64,000 bases of DNA from Prunus persica (GCF_000346465.2 NC_034016.1:4726935-4790934); one strand, 5' to 3'; shown: positions 47,301 through 58,990, counted from the first letter of the stretch. Notes: generated from the letters alone by a model not told the origin. Numbers and translations: made by a program.

Positions 47301-48430
47301 GGGAATGGGCCAACAATGTATATCATGCTAACAACCCAAATTTTTTTTTGAACCTCTTTGACATAAATTGTCTTTTATTTGCAACAGAAAATGCCAAATG
47401 TTCATATAACAGAACCCTTTTTTTTCCCGTTTGATCATTGCTAAAACAATTAGTTTAGATTCCTTCTTATTAACTAACTAAGGAAAACCATCTATTCAAT
47501 TTAATCTATGACAATTCTAACTACAAATCTCATAGCGCTTGACTGTCTGCTTTAGGGTTGAACCATAAGAAAGGGAAGCAATTGATCTAAGACAATGGTG
47601 CCTAAAGTAACTCCATCTTAAAAAGGCTAGAAAAACAACCTATAGAATCTATCCCTTTGAAAACAGGACTAGGTTAGACCCTAAGCTCTCTGTTCACAAC
47701 TTCTGGTCAAATCCTTGTCAGTTGGGGAAAGTGCAGCACCTGTTCTGCCCAATCAATATATTAAAAGGGGGAAAGAGGGAAGAAAATAAATTTTTCGAGT
47801 ATCTGCTTTGATGCAACGGTCATACTCAACCTGACATGCACTGCTGTATCTCAATTCTTAAGCAAATCAAACTATGACTTCATAAATAACAAACAAAATT
47901 CCAAAATATGGTGTGCAGTAACTTTATTATTCAATAACCTAGAATCTGATATATCTTAAACAGCATCATGTGTTTACTTTTACGAATATCGCAATGTAGC
48001 AAAGCGCATAAAGAGTCAATACATTAGGTTGCAAGGCCTAAAGGATTATAGTTAACTGCAGAAAAGCTTGACACTTTTATGGGATCAGCAAAGCGGCAAA
48101 CAAGCTAGATGTCCAGGATGCCTACACCCTACAGGCACATGCAATTGAATACATAACAGAGCATCACATACTACAACCATTTGCTTAAAAGTACAACTAC
48201 ACAAAATCACTTCAGTAGTGTACGATAAAGCTTAGTGATGGCAACCAATACGATCAACTAGGTCAGGCTGAACAATTATTGAGAGAAACTGCTGCTACGA
48301 GTATAAATTATATGCCCAACAGAATTAACACATTCTTTTTTTCATTTTTGGTCACTGCATTGCATACAGTTGAATCTGGAACCACCTAGATTTTGGTGAT
48401 CTTCCTAGGAAGCCTTTTAATTTACAACAC

Positions 48431-48479
<49 letters not shown>

Positions 48480-49791
48480 ACTAGGCGTTTAGGTAAAAAA
48501 CCTTGCTTTTTTTGTTCAATTTTATTTCTTTCTTTTGTTTGGGCCAGAAGGTGGGTATTCAGTAAAAGATGATTATGTGACACTGACAACATGATGCAAA
48601 ACTATGAACATGCCAGCCTTCTGTGTGGCAGAACAAAAAAAGAAGCAAACAGGATTGAAGGTAGATGAGACAAATGACGACTTAAAATTTCCAAGTTAGT
48701 CATGAGCATGCTAAGATAAATTTGTACATTAATTTGACTTGAACTAGGAACTGTTATGAATTGAAAGAACGTCTCACATGAATGCATGTTATGGAGAATC
48801 CAAAGGAACAACCTTTCAGACCTTACTCAACTTTGTTATGCTTCTCTTCCAAGTTAACCACTGAAATTGTAGAATTAACAGGTCTCCTCAGTAGTATCAT
48901 TTGGCAGGTATGTAATGCAGTTAGTGTTTAGAGCAACCTATTGTCAAAGGTTTATTTATTTTGTCGAAAAGAACCTATTCTGTCAAGTACTTATTCAAAG
49001 ACATCACATGAGTGGGGCACTTGGAGACTCAAAGAGCATTAAGACTAAAGCCAGAGTCGAGATGGAACCAAGACAGTGAACACAAGATCAGGACATCGTC
49101 AGGCCTTCAGAACACTTCAAGTAAGGTAGGTTGTGTTTACAGAGTTGAGAACATTTCTAGGACTCTTTTGAGGAAAAATAAATAAAAATATGACAATGAA
49201 AGACAAACCTACATAAATTGTTTGGTTAAATAAAGAAGATGCCCTCAATTTATTGAGGCCAAAAAGTTTGACCAGCATACACAAGGTAGACCCAAAAAAA
49301 AAAATTTATGAAAGCAAAAATACAATGAATAGAGATCTCTCTGAGCAACTTTCTACGTCAGTGTATCTAAAGGCAATTTCTCAAAAAGCCTCCAACTGAG
49401 TCATGTCTTATTCTCAAGAACGGTCACTTGATACAGATTTCAATAATTAGGTAGGCATATGTACACAATTTATTTATATACACACGAGAATGCATGAAAA
49501 TGAAGTACATTGGGCATAAATTTCCATAAATTGATATAATGACAAGTTGAAGTAACTGACCAAGAAGAGGCCCTGAGCAACGGTGGCCTGGACAAGCTGT
49601 TGAAGCAAAACACCTTTAACAACGGAGGGAAGCGGAACCGAGTTCTTATCATCTTCTTCTCTTCTTGTATGCAAGCGGTAATTGTCCAAAGGCGGCAACA
49701 ACTGGTATAACCCCGCATACAACCAGTAAACCAAAATTGGGGCAAAGGTCCCCATTGCCTCATCACTCACATATCCTTCCCAAAACACCAT
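44398..49791 (-). CDS. sphingoid base C4-hydroxylase (SBH1/SBH2-like), exons 49561-49791 and 44398-44979
   Basis: The product is an ER-membrane di-iron oxygenase that hydroxylates dihydrosphingosine at C4 to phytosphingosine, as in Arabidopsis SBH1/SBH2. Exon 1 (77 codons, MVFWEGYVSDEAMGTFAPI to VAQGLFL) ends at a GTCAGT donor; exon 2 starts after CTACAG at 44979 in phase 0 with LTSKANSLG and ends NLSVN. The joined protein is 270 residues, close to the family's roughly 260. Three histidine clusters: HRYMH (about 115-119), HSQHH (129-133) and HDIHH (209-213). Hydrophobic segments at about 15-35, 60-80, 95-112 and 150-180 fit a membrane fold. The start is the first ATG and matches the family N-terminus. 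Confidence 0.93.
44980..49560 (-). other. 4.6-kb intron of the sphingoid base hydroxylase gene
   Basis: It is bounded by a GTCAGT donor and CTACAG acceptor. Nothing coding is recognised. Contents seen: imperfect repeats at 46910-47330 (GGGAATGGGCCA occurs near 46946 and 47303; related GAA/AAGTGGG text near 47068 and 47203), a stretch GACTCCGATACCATATTAGAC at about 46342 that resembles degraded retroelement leader, and a C-run plus (CT)n at 48434-48477. The intron is large for such a small gene and probably grew by old insertions. Confidence 0.7.
48434..48477. repeat. C-run and (CT)n microsatellite
   Basis: About nine C followed by about 18 CT units, inside the hydroxylase intron. Confidence 0.9.
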
Positions 49792-51071
49792 CTTTTTTCT
49801 GTTTTCTTTTTCTTTTTCTTTCGCAAGTCAAATCCAATTCAAGCTTATATCATATATTACTCCCAAACAAAATCCACTACATTTACAGTTGAAGATCTAG
49901 AATTCGAATGCACATTCTCTGAACCCTGAAAAGGAAACGAAGGAAGAATAACTAAATGCCAGAGTTTCTCATTGTTTCTGAATCAGGAGCGGTTTCAGTC
50001 AAACCAACATGATTTCATAATAATCAATCAAGAATGCAGAAGTTACTATTTTCACAATTTTCAAATTTTCTCGGAAAACCAAACAGAGCAGGAAAATAGT
50101 ATTCCTAGAAGACTAGACAAAACAAAAACATAAAGACATTGAAATGTAATGAAATGAATGTTTTCAGAAACAATTCAGCAGAAGAAATTGCTACGACTTA
50201 CAGAGAATGTGGGTTCTCATTCAGATCTAAGGCCCTGTTTGGCGCACAGCAATGCGAAACTCTTTTCCGGTGACAGTTGTGAGATTCCAAAAAATTAAAC
50301 ACGATAAAAAGGGTTCTGTGATCTTGTTTGGGAGACAAGAAAATTAATGATTGAATTTTCTCTCTTTTTCCCGTCATTCTCTTTTTATACCTCCTTTTTT
50401 TTTTCTTTTTTTAAGGAATTTTTTTATAATCCTGGCTTTAAAATACTTTTAGGCCACGTATGATTTCTGTGGTGTCGCGTAGGCAGTAATTTTGAGTTCT
50501 GCAAGGACCGCCAGGATCCCCAAGCTTTGATACTTGTGAGGCCCACTTTTTTTGTTGCTTCAGTTAATTAATTCTGGCCATTAGCTTGCGCACGAAGTCC
50601 TGAAAATATGTTCACGTAATATCTATTTTTTAGTTAAAATTTATTTTTTAATTCAATATAAATGATTTATCTCTATTATAAAAAAATTGTATAAAATATA
50701 AGTAATATTAATTTAAAATTTAAAATATTCATTAAAGATTTAAAATATTCATTAAATGAGACAGTATTAAATTATAGATAGTCACTAAAAGTCCATTCTC
50801 TCTCCTCAGATTTAGAAGCTCTTAGAGGTCTTCTTATTTAAAAGCTAAATAAGGAGCATAATTAGAGGTAGGTTTTCTCACTTCCTTTCTAAATTTTATC
50901 TAAAAATGTGGTTTAGGAAGTCCATTACGAATGCTTTGATAAAATTATTTTTTGGATCTGATTTTGTAGTAGATAAAAATAAGGGTGGGCATAGTCCAGA
51001 TTGGATTGATTTCGCTTTAAAATGGCCGATTTGGCCTAAGCCATATTTTCTTTCCTTGTGCATCATTTTTA
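49792..51071. other. 5' flank and likely promoter of the hydroxylase gene
   Basis: The first 130 bases upstream of the ATG are CT/GA-rich leader-like sequence. No coding region is seen. A run beginning GGCCCTGTTTGG at 50232 resembles TIR-element ends, but no partner end was found. The frame at 50906-51103 is not recognised. Confidence 0.5.
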
Positions 51072-51240
51072 GGGTTAAAAATATTTTTGGTCACTGGGGT
51101 TAGGATGGAAAACAAAATGTCACCGAAATTACAATTTTTCAAATTTCGTCATCTCATTTGCAGTCGTTAACAAATTAAGTCACATCCCCTAATTCCATCA
51201 GTTTTGAGTGCACGTGTTGCGTGTGTGCAGAGGCAAAATT
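51072..51240 (+). repeat. left terminal inverted repeat of the Pack-MULE
   Basis: Inverse of 58821-58990. Long TIRs of 100-500 bp are characteristic of Mutator-like elements. Confidence 0.82.
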
Positions 51241-51539
51241 GGAACTCCAATTCAATCTTGATCATCATCATCATCCCAGCGCTGCCAATCCCCCTCTTTC
51301 TCTCCCTCCCATGTTAGCCACCTGCACAACATCCTCACCCATCCACCTAGGTCACAACTAACCTCACCGGTGACAACACCTTTCCTCCTCAATTTCGACC
51401 ACCCTTCTCTCTCTTCCATAATCTCTTAATAAAAACCCATAAATCTTGCACTTTGAATCAAAATCCAGAAATCTTTTGCCTTTGATAAAACACCATAAAA
51501 TATTTTGACCCTGAAACACCTCCAAAGCTCTCTCTCTTT

Positions 51540-51777
51540 TCTTTCACAACTCCGCCCACCTCTCTTTAAACCTCCCCAACCTCGTGAGTGTTCCATTCTG
51601 GTCACCAAAAACCGCACTTCCTTTTTGGGGCTCTATTGAGGTCGACTCCATCACTGAAGCTAACCTCAGAGAGAACGGCTTTTGTAGCACGTGGTGCACC
51701 AAGTTCATCTAAAATGGTAAAACTTGATGTAATATTATGCTGGCAGATGTGAAAGTGGGGGATCAACTGCTTGTGGA
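51540..51777 (+). pseudogene. captured plastid pyruvate kinase fragment, left of the hAT insertion
   Basis: The plus frame at 51629-51712 reads GSIEVDSITEANLRENGF, then STWCTKFI and a stop. It matches the segment of plastid pyruvate kinase alpha-type enzymes just before the TKLVCTIGP core. An intron-like gap ends in TGGCAG, then 51747-51777 reads (D)VKVGDQLLVD, part of the lid domain. Upstream (from about 51540) a Ser/Pro/Leu-rich frame may be the transit-peptide side. The parent enzyme makes pyruvate for plastid fatty acid synthesis; here more than 80% of the gene, including the active site, is absent. Confidence 0.75.
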
Positions 51778-52423
51778 CAGTGGCGGATGCAGGAATTGCC
51801 ACTCATGGGGTCATAGTGTAAACTACCCAATAATTTTTTAAGATGAAAAAAAAATATTGAAAATGAAACGATAGTACTTTCATTCATAATTAATGTCAAA
51901 AACAATATTACAAGTTACAATTGTCCACGACGAGGTTTCATAATTTGAAAACGTAGCATTATAGCTTCATTTTCAATACAAGCAAAAACATCTCTCTCAA
52001 TATAAACCAACAAGCTATCATTCAACCACTCATCTCCCATTTTGTTCCGAAGTGACCCTTAATAATATTCATGACGGAAAATGCCCTCTCTACTGAAGCT
52101 GTTGCAAATGGTAAAATTAAAGCTAATGTAATAAGCAAATACACATAATTAAATGCTAGATGCATCCTTGTCTCCACCATTTTTTTTGAAAGTTCACTAA
52201 TCCCTTTCAATTAAGAGAAATCACTACTCAAATGCACATGATGAATATAAAGCTCAAGTTTATCTTCAAGGGCCAAAAGATCCTTATCTGAAAAGTCTTG
52301 AGGATAAAATTGAGCAAGGTGAAGTAACTTTTGTTTATCAAAAGCTACAAATGAATCATCTGGACTCAAACATGCCAAACAATTAAGCAACTCGGTATTT
52401 ACCTCATTGAATCGATCATTTGT

Positions 52424-54165
52424 TTGGGCCAAAAGAAATCTAAAAAAGCACCAGCCCATCTTCGCAGGGAAAGACCCACAAAACAAAAAGGAACAAAAGA
52501 CTGGGCTTTAATTACCAAAAAAGGGAAAGACCAATCCACGTCAGATGTCCACGTCTTTTTCGAAATGGCAGAGTTGTAAAATATGCCAAATTAAATGGCA
52601 GTTACAACTAAGCAGATCGGTGAAAAAAGAATTGAATTGGGACCAGTCTCTAAAAAACCTCTCATTTCTCTCAAAAAGCCCAGGAACAAGTCAACAGATT
52701 TTTTCTGGAAAAACCTATTCTCAAGGAAGTCCATGTGACTACCTGACTTTGAAAAGTCAGCAATTTCAACTAGTCACAAAGGAATTTGACAGGGAATTAA
52801 TGAATGCACTCTTGCAGAAAGATTTCTCCAATCTTCCACAGACAAAGAAAAGATCAAAATCCTTTTCTATATACAGAAAAATTCGGTAGGCATCGTTCCC
52901 AAGGGATAAGCAGACTACATTTTCTAAAAAGATAAATAGGGTGCATGGAGTTGTTCATCTGGAAAATCAAACTAACCATCCCAGCAGTCTCGAACTCTTG
53001 CAAAAAGCAATTAAAGATTAAAAGAAAGGATTAGGTTTTCTTTTAAAGAAAAACAGGGAAGTGATTGCCTTAGAACTGACTGTTGACAGTTTACTTGCCA
53101 GAATAGATAAACTTCTATTTTCTTTCTTACTTAAAAAATAAAAGATCTTGTTTTTTAGAAAATCTGTCGCCCATTTTAAAGATTAAAAAACCCACCCTAG
53201 CATTTTCTATAAATGTAAGAGGAGATGAACGTATTAAAGGACAACCAAAAAATCAATCAAAAACAAAAACTCAAAATGATCACTTGATCTCAAAAGCCTT
53301 CAAAACACTGAAGCGACCAAAAGCTCATTGAGCCACAAGAAACAAGTCAGCTATAATCCAGAATCTCTAACTTCAATTCAATTTCAGAGAAATAGTAATT
53401 CAAAGCGAGATTTCTCTCGTTACAAATTCGGTTCAGCTTAAGCCAAGTCAAGCAGAGTTCAAGTTTTTATCAAATATGAAAACCTCAACAAATTTATGGA
53501 GAGCCCTGATAAGGCAAAACAGGTACCACAGTGCAGTTCCAGCTCAGTAATCATTAAGTCTAGCCACTTATGTCCCTTCCAGACTGAAGAGGTTCCCATT
53601 CTGCCCATTCAAAAGCCTTCCAGGGCTTGAAATAGATTAAAGCTCTGCCAAACTCGAACGTTGGCATCGATTTACAGCTAAAACTTGACAGTTGAAGGTG
53701 TTAATAGTCCAGTCCAGCACAGGCATACCCAATCCAGCCCAGATCAGAAACATCTACCCAGGCAGAAATGGAAGTCCAGCCCCCTTTTTGTCTTCTTTAT
53801 AATTGGTTTTCCTTTTTGAGCTTTGTAAAAGGCAGTTCTACCTAAAAACATTTCACTTTCTTATCATTTATTCTGCCCAGAACTACCAATTTTATACTGT
53901 GAAAAATTGTGAAGTCCTCACCAGTCAGAGGCAAGAAAAGAATTTACTTGGGAGATATTCCTCACCCAAATTTACAATCACTTGTTTAGAAATTAGTAAC
54001 TTGGGGCACAAGTTATCTATTTTTAAGAAGTTTGCTAGAATTCTCATTGCTAGTAGTGGCACGCTCGCACGCTAAAAAAGTTGACTTGTTGACCAGTCAA
54101 TGGCTTTCAAGGCAATGGAGAACTTTACCCTACCATCACAGGAATAAACATAAAACGGGTGAACA
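52424..54165. mobile_element. LTR-like insertion inside the hAT transposase
   Basis: The hAT reading frame is cut between EKLTEL and NDRFNE. The 1,742 inserted bases begin TGTTTGGGCC, end GGGTGAACA, and are flanked by TCATT and TCATC, one mismatch from a 5-bp target duplication. A TATA-like CTATAAATG lies near 53209. No gag-pol is seen; a 114-codon frame at 52545-52889 is not recognised. It may be a solo LTR or a small non-autonomous LTR element. The gap in the transposase is clear; the class of the insert is not. Confidence 0.5.
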
Positions 54166-55414
54166 TCATCTAACTCCGTAAGTTTCTCATCAATGACATA
54201 AATAAAGAGCTCCACATGATAATAATGACGATTTGTCTTAATTGGAGCATTACGCCTTGACCTTCCGGGAAGTACAAATGCCTCATCCATGTTAGGAACT
54301 TCAATATGATGTTTGTCACAAAATGAAGATACTTTATCAACCAATGCATCAAACCCATTATTCATCATCCAATGTAGCTTTTCCTTGCATAATTTCATTA
54401 AAGTCATCGCATTCACAATTTCTTGATCTTTCTTTTGCAATGCTTGTGACAAATCATTTGTCACTCCCAATATAGCTTTTCTCAAGAAAATGTGAAATAC
54501 AAACTCAAAAGTAAGCATTTCCCTTATTAATTTATTTGCTTCACCGGCAATATCATTGGGATTATCATCAATAATCATTTGAAGCACATGAACCACAGAT
54601 GAAAACATAGAAGTGATGCTAATTAAGGTACCATAATGTGAGTTCCATCATGTGTCACGGGCACGTTTGAGACTTGTTTCTTGATTTAAGCCTCAACCCA
54701 TTATAAAATAATCATTTTCAAAAGCTATCACAAGTTCTTTTTGGAGTTGAGCTCTTAGTGCATCACGTCTCTTGCAAGATGCTCCAACATAGTTAACAAT
54801 GCTATTAGCCGTTGCAAAAAAAGAAGTAATGTCAATATTTTTCTTTGCCACGATAATAAAAGCTAGTTGAAGTTGATTAGCAAAACAATGAACATAATAA
54901 GCACATGGTTGTTCTCTCAAAATCTTCGTTTTAAGGCCATTCAACTCACCTCTCATATTGCTCGCTCCATCATAACCTTGTCCTCGTAGCTTGGAAAAGC
55001 TCAAACCGTTGGAAGAAAAGAATGTGTCAATAGCATCCTTTAATGAAGTTGAAGTGGTATCAATAACATGTTGGATGCCCACAAACCTTTCAATTACATG
55101 TCCTTAGTCGTTCTCATAACGCAACACCATAGCCATTTGCTCTTTTACCAAAATATCACGTGCGTCATCCACCAATATAGAAAAGAATCTATCATCTAAA
55201 TCACTCATGATAGCAACAAGTGTTTCAAAGGCACATGAATTGATAAGATCTTTTTGAATGGAAGGAGCTACTAACTTGAGATTCCCGGAGCATTTTCAAA
55301 CACAACGGCCCTAACTTTCTCATTATTGTCTGCAAGAAATTGCAATAGCTCCAAATAATTTCCCCTATTGCTTGAAGTGGCGCTTTCATCATGGCCACAA
55401 AAAGCAAGACCGTG

Positions 55415-57233
55415 TCGCAATAATGGAAAGTAACCTACTTTGGATAGGACGTTGGGCATTTTCTTGCCCCGCCCAGAGTTAGCATTGGGGGGATTCGCAG
55501 AGCCTTCTCTCTCAATAATTTTGGCAGGAGGATTTTCTTTCTCCGCAGTGTCGGCTGTGAGATTTGATAGGTAAGAACAAAAGAGAAGATAGTCAAAATT
55601 AGGAAAAAAGAAGTATCTTACCTTTAGCTTGGGCTTTCTTCTTTTCTTTTTATTATTGATAGATCAATGAGCATGGGCAATGCCTGAAGATCCTATCTTC
55701 AATCTTTGAGCATGGATGAGAAAACCAATCGACCAACATCTTTTTCCTCATGTTGATGAAAATATTAGGGTCACCAAACCGAGGAATCTCTAATTGGAAT
55801 ACTGAAAGATTTAATCAATTCTTGGTTGAAATTCGTAAAGGTGGTGACTTCTTTCACTTCTTTAAATTCCGCATGCTAACAGGAAAGCAGGTTGACGAAA
55901 TCCATGGGAAGTATCTAGATGCTCTGTATAAAACCAAGTTGGTAGCTGGCGACGGCGGGATAATAGAGCTCACCATCATAATGATGGTTGTTACCTTTGT
56001 TCACCATTAGGCTGTATGGAAGATCTTGGCTGATGAGAATGCTTGCCCACATGTTATGCCTTTCCTCTTTCGTCTCCACCGTAGGAAATAAAGAGAGATC
56101 CAAGGCTAGACAGTCTGAGAAACGATGATCTAGGTAGATGAAGAGATGCTTCCTAGTCCTCTCCTAGCACTCATTGAAGAATCGAAAGCAATCCTTGATA
56201 TAATGCTTTCGGGGTGGGGTGTTTAGCAAGGGTGAGCCAAGGAGCCTTTTGTCGTTGGGGCAAATATTGGTGGAACTCATATCCCAAAAAAAGATCTGGA
56301 GCCACAACTGAAAAATCCATATAGGGCCAGAAGCATGATAATCCATGGGTTTAGTGGTTACCTCGCTGAGCCCTATATAAAGATAGGCAAGAAAGATAGG
56401 GCCCATGGCCACTTGATGGCCATTCATAAGTACTTCCGCCAGGGCTTGGAATTCCTTAGTAATCTCGCTGGATCTTGGGCAAGCCAAGAACTTGCACAAC
56501 CACATTACAAGAAAATCCACATGCTTAGTGTAAGATACGCCATTGGTGGAAGGGGGTTAATGAACTCTCCACCATGACCAAGATATGTCTTCACCCAACT
56601 CCCGGAAGTCTTATTTGACTTGTGGAAATCTAAGCCCACCTTGGCATGGTTAGCGGTCGAGAAATCATCTATATGAGGGCAAAGGCCGACGATAGAGGCC
56701 AAGTCTAGCAAGTTGGGTGTCATCATCCAGAAGCGGAGCCTTATGCAATTGGTGGATGAAGACCAAAAGAATAGCGCCGTAGGAGCAACGTATCATATAT
56801 TCCGACCTTCTTCCAATGATCCTTCAATTTTGGTTCTAAAATTTATAACCAATGATACAATTTTGGTTCTAAAATTTTGAACCATTGATACCAATCAAAT
56901 TTACCTTCCGCAGAGCTTGAGTGGTCAGATTTCCTGGTGCGGATGATGCTTTCTTTGATGGGGCTTCTTTAGTTGTGGCGGGATCCATTTTGATGGGGGT
57001 TCCCATTGGCCAACCCTTAAATGGCTTGGAACTCTCCCAAACAGTTGCCTATATAAAGTCTGAGAAGTAATTTGGGCGATTTCTCAGTTGTGCTGCCCAC
57101 ACTTTTGCCACCTCTTCCAGGTAGGTGCAGAAAAATGGGCCAAGGACATATTGGGCGAAGTTGGGAAAGACATTGAAGAAGTAGGCGAATACTTGCTTGC
57201 CCAAATCTTTGTCCATCGCCACTTTCATGTCTT
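55415..57233 (-). mobile_element. insertion carrying plant mobile domain (PMD) sequence
   Basis: The hAT frame breaks between STKCTKFL and LRHGLAF. The insert's minus strand reads TPNLLDLASIVGLCPHIDDF, KSNKTSGSWVKTYLG, FLVMWLCKFLACPRSSE and GHQVAMGPIFLAYLYIGLS, which is the aminotransferase-like plant mobile domain found in plant transposons and in MAIN-type proteins. Several frames and stops are involved (56164-56520, 56505-56726), so it is a pseudogene. Insert ends read TGGAAAGTAACC and, inverted, ATGAAAGTGGC, a weak inverted match. The carrier class is unknown. Confidence 0.65.
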
Positions 57234-58361
57234 CAAAAACTTAGTGCACTTAGTTGATGCATTCAAGCATGTGCGATAAGCCATACGAGCTTGCTCAGAG
57301 TGTTTGTTCATGGCCGTTTCAATATGTGCATTTTGATTCATCAAATTTGTAGCTGCTTCTCTAGCTTGAGTATGAGCACTACCAACCGGTCCAACATGTG
57401 TCTTCATTCTTTCTCTCCCCTTCTTCCAATTCTTAAAACCTGCTCCAGTAAACGCTTCACTACCCACTTGTTCAAAATTGGACTTAAAGAGATAGCAATA
57501 AAGACAAGATGCAGCATCTTTAGATATACTATACTTCAACCAATCAAATTCATCAAACCATTTAGGAATGAATCATCTATTAATTCCTAAAATATTACTT
57601 CGTGGGAAATTATGACCTTTAGGTTGACAAGGTCCTTTTTGTAGATATGCTCTTCGGATCTCATCTCTAATATTAGAATCATAATCAATCATTCGAGTTC
57701 TTAGTCCAGGGTCTGCCTGAAGATTAGCCAAAACTTCATCGAACTCACTTTGTCCTGAACTTGAAGTTGAACCCAAAGTACCAACATTATCCGAACTACT
57801 AATCGAAGATGATTTTCTCTTATAAAATCGTTCCATAATTCTACACATAAATTAATCAAAATAAAAACTCAATCAATTAAAGAACACACCAAACCTATAC
57901 CAATTAACCACAACAAAATTCATAAATTAAACCAATATATGTAAAAATAACCAATTATTCAACAAATCAATACATACATCATTTAATAAATCTGTAACCT
58001 ATAATCAAAGTTCAAACCATCAATTTCACCTAAATAATTACGAATTTGATTTCAATTTAATTAAATATATCATACTTCAACATTAATTTAGACTTAGGGT
58101 TTAGAAATTAGAACTTACTTGAATTGAATTGTAAATTTTCACAAAAATAGTGGTGGGGACGGGGACGGCTGGTGGTGAACGGCTGCTAGCACCCTTGGCG
58201 ACATCGGCAAGAGAGGAGATGGTGCTAGTGGAGGTCTTGGGGAGATTGGGGTTAGTGTTATTATTGAGGAGAAATATGAAAAATGGGATTTTGAAGGTCT
58301 ATTTTCAAGTTTGTGCTGTTAAGAAGCTGCAACCCCTTTTTTTTAATTTTTAAGTCCTGGC

Positions 58362-58430
58362 CCAAAACGACGTCGTTTTGGCTAGGTTAGTTAAAAAAAA
58401 TTGCATTGGCCAAAACGACGTCGTTTTGGC
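58362..58430. repeat. pair of perfect palindromes with ACGACGTCGT core
   Basis: CCAAAACGACGTCGTTTTGG at 58362-58381 is a perfect 20-base palindrome. The same core, extended by one G/C at each side, recurs at 58409-58430, about 48 bases on. They lie near the 5' end of the hAT, upstream of the transposase start at about 57848. GACGTC is a bZIP-type binding core; paired sites could serve the hAT promoter or transposase binding. That role is inference. Confidence 0.75.
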
Positions 58431-58598
58431 AAGCAATTTATAATATAAAAAAAGAACCTCAGCTGCCCACCGAAGCTTCTTCTTCTCCATGGGGTCACTT
58501 CCATAGCTGCCAAGGGCAAAAACCAGTCCCTACCACTAAAATCCAGATCTGCCATGGGGTTGTCTGACCCCATTGACCCCATAATGGATCTGCCACTG

Positions 58599-58680
58599 CT
58601 TGTGGATAGGGGAATGGTGAGGTTTGAGGTGGTTGAGAAGCTTGGTTTGGATGTTAAGTGTAGATGCACAAATCCCCACA
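58599..58680 (+). pseudogene. captured plastid pyruvate kinase fragment, right of the hAT insertion
   Basis: After the duplicated CTTGTGGA the frame continues (VD)[18 protein letters not shown], then RCTNP, directly completing the exon begun at 51747 when the hAT is removed. The match to pyruvate kinase ends about 58675. Confidence 0.78.
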
Positions 58681-58820
58681 TCAATCTCATGGATTCAATT
58701 ACAATAACAACATCCCCTTATCAGATATGGCCATTGTTCTAGACCAAATGGTCACCCCTTGCCCAAAGCTTACAATTTTGCTTTATTTTTATTTATTAAT
58801 TGTTTAAATGGTGGAAGTAC

Positions 58821-58990
58821 AATTTTGACCATGCACACACACATCACGTGCACTCAAAATGACGGAATTGAGAGATGTGACCTAATTTGTTAACAACTGC
58901 AAATGAGATGACGAAATTGGGAAAATTAGAATTTCAATGACAAAAATTGTTTTCAAGCCCAACTCCACTGACCAAAAAATATTTTTACCC
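58821..58990 (-). repeat. right terminal inverted repeat of the Pack-MULE
   Basis: Inverted partner of 51072-51240; they share a 20-base identical core (TTCGTCATCTCATTTGCAGT read inward). Confidence 0.82.

Larger units (their letters stand above)
52022..57848 (-). pseudogene. hAT transposase pseudogene (TTF zinc finger, DUF4371, hATC)
   Basis: Pieces in 5'-3' order: 57573-57848, N-terminus starting MERFYKRKSSS (after an upstream MCRI), basic and Ser-rich; 57225-57539, TTF-type zinc finger with SISKDAASCLYCYLF and FTGAGFKNWKKG; 55280-55440, LRHGLAFCGHDES; 54693-55200, DUF4371 core with LRGQGYDGASNMRGE and YYVHCFANQLQLAF; 54180-54640, EKLHWMMNNGFDAL region; 52022-52440, NDRFNEVNTELL and then the hATC dimerisation motif LPFATASVERAFS. 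Premature stops occur between and within pieces (for example near 54690, 55108 and 52213). The plant TTF-hAT proteins run to about 750 residues; most of that is present in broken form. Confidence 0.9.
51778..58598 (-). mobile_element. hAT transposon with TTF zinc-finger transposase, 6.8 kb, two secondary insertions
   Basis: It starts CAGTGGCGGATGCAGGA and ends in the inverse GGATCTGCCACTG, with a perfect 8-bp target duplication CTTGTGGA (51770-51777 and 58599-58606). The transposase is on the minus strand and is broken by stops, a 1.74-kb LTR-like insertion (52424-54165) and a 1.8-kb insertion with plant mobile domain sequence (about 55415-57233). Without these it would be about 3.3 kb, a normal autonomous length. 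It landed inside a captured pyruvate kinase exon. Confidence 0.92.
51072..58990 (+). mobile_element. Pack-MULE carrying pyruvate kinase exons, interrupted by a hAT transposon
   Basis: Long inverted ends of about 170 bases (51072-51240 and 58821-58990) start GGGT(T)AAAAATATTTTT and share TTCGTCATCTCATTTGCAGT; they match at roughly 80% by eye. Without the hAT and its extra target copy (6,829 bp) the element is about 1.09 kb. It has no transposase of its own. Between the ends lie plastid pyruvate kinase exons, the signature of a Pack-MULE. The 9-bp flanks TCATTTTTA and ATTTTTTTA agree only in part, consistent with an old insertion in AT-rich DNA. Confidence 0.8.

Noticed and set aside
46949..47326. 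Overlapping frames on both strands in the hydroxylase intron
   Set aside because: They fall in imperfect non-coding repeats; neither strand shows a known protein.
52545..52889. 114-codon plus frame as an endogenous pararetrovirus or gag protein
   Set aside because: No zinc knuckle, protease or RT motif is visible; kept as unassigned within the insert.
51072..58990. Treating the 7.9-kb inverted-repeat unit as one autonomous Mutator element
   Set aside because: The transposase inside belongs to a hAT with its own termini and perfect 8-bp duplication; the MULE core is only about 1.1 kb.
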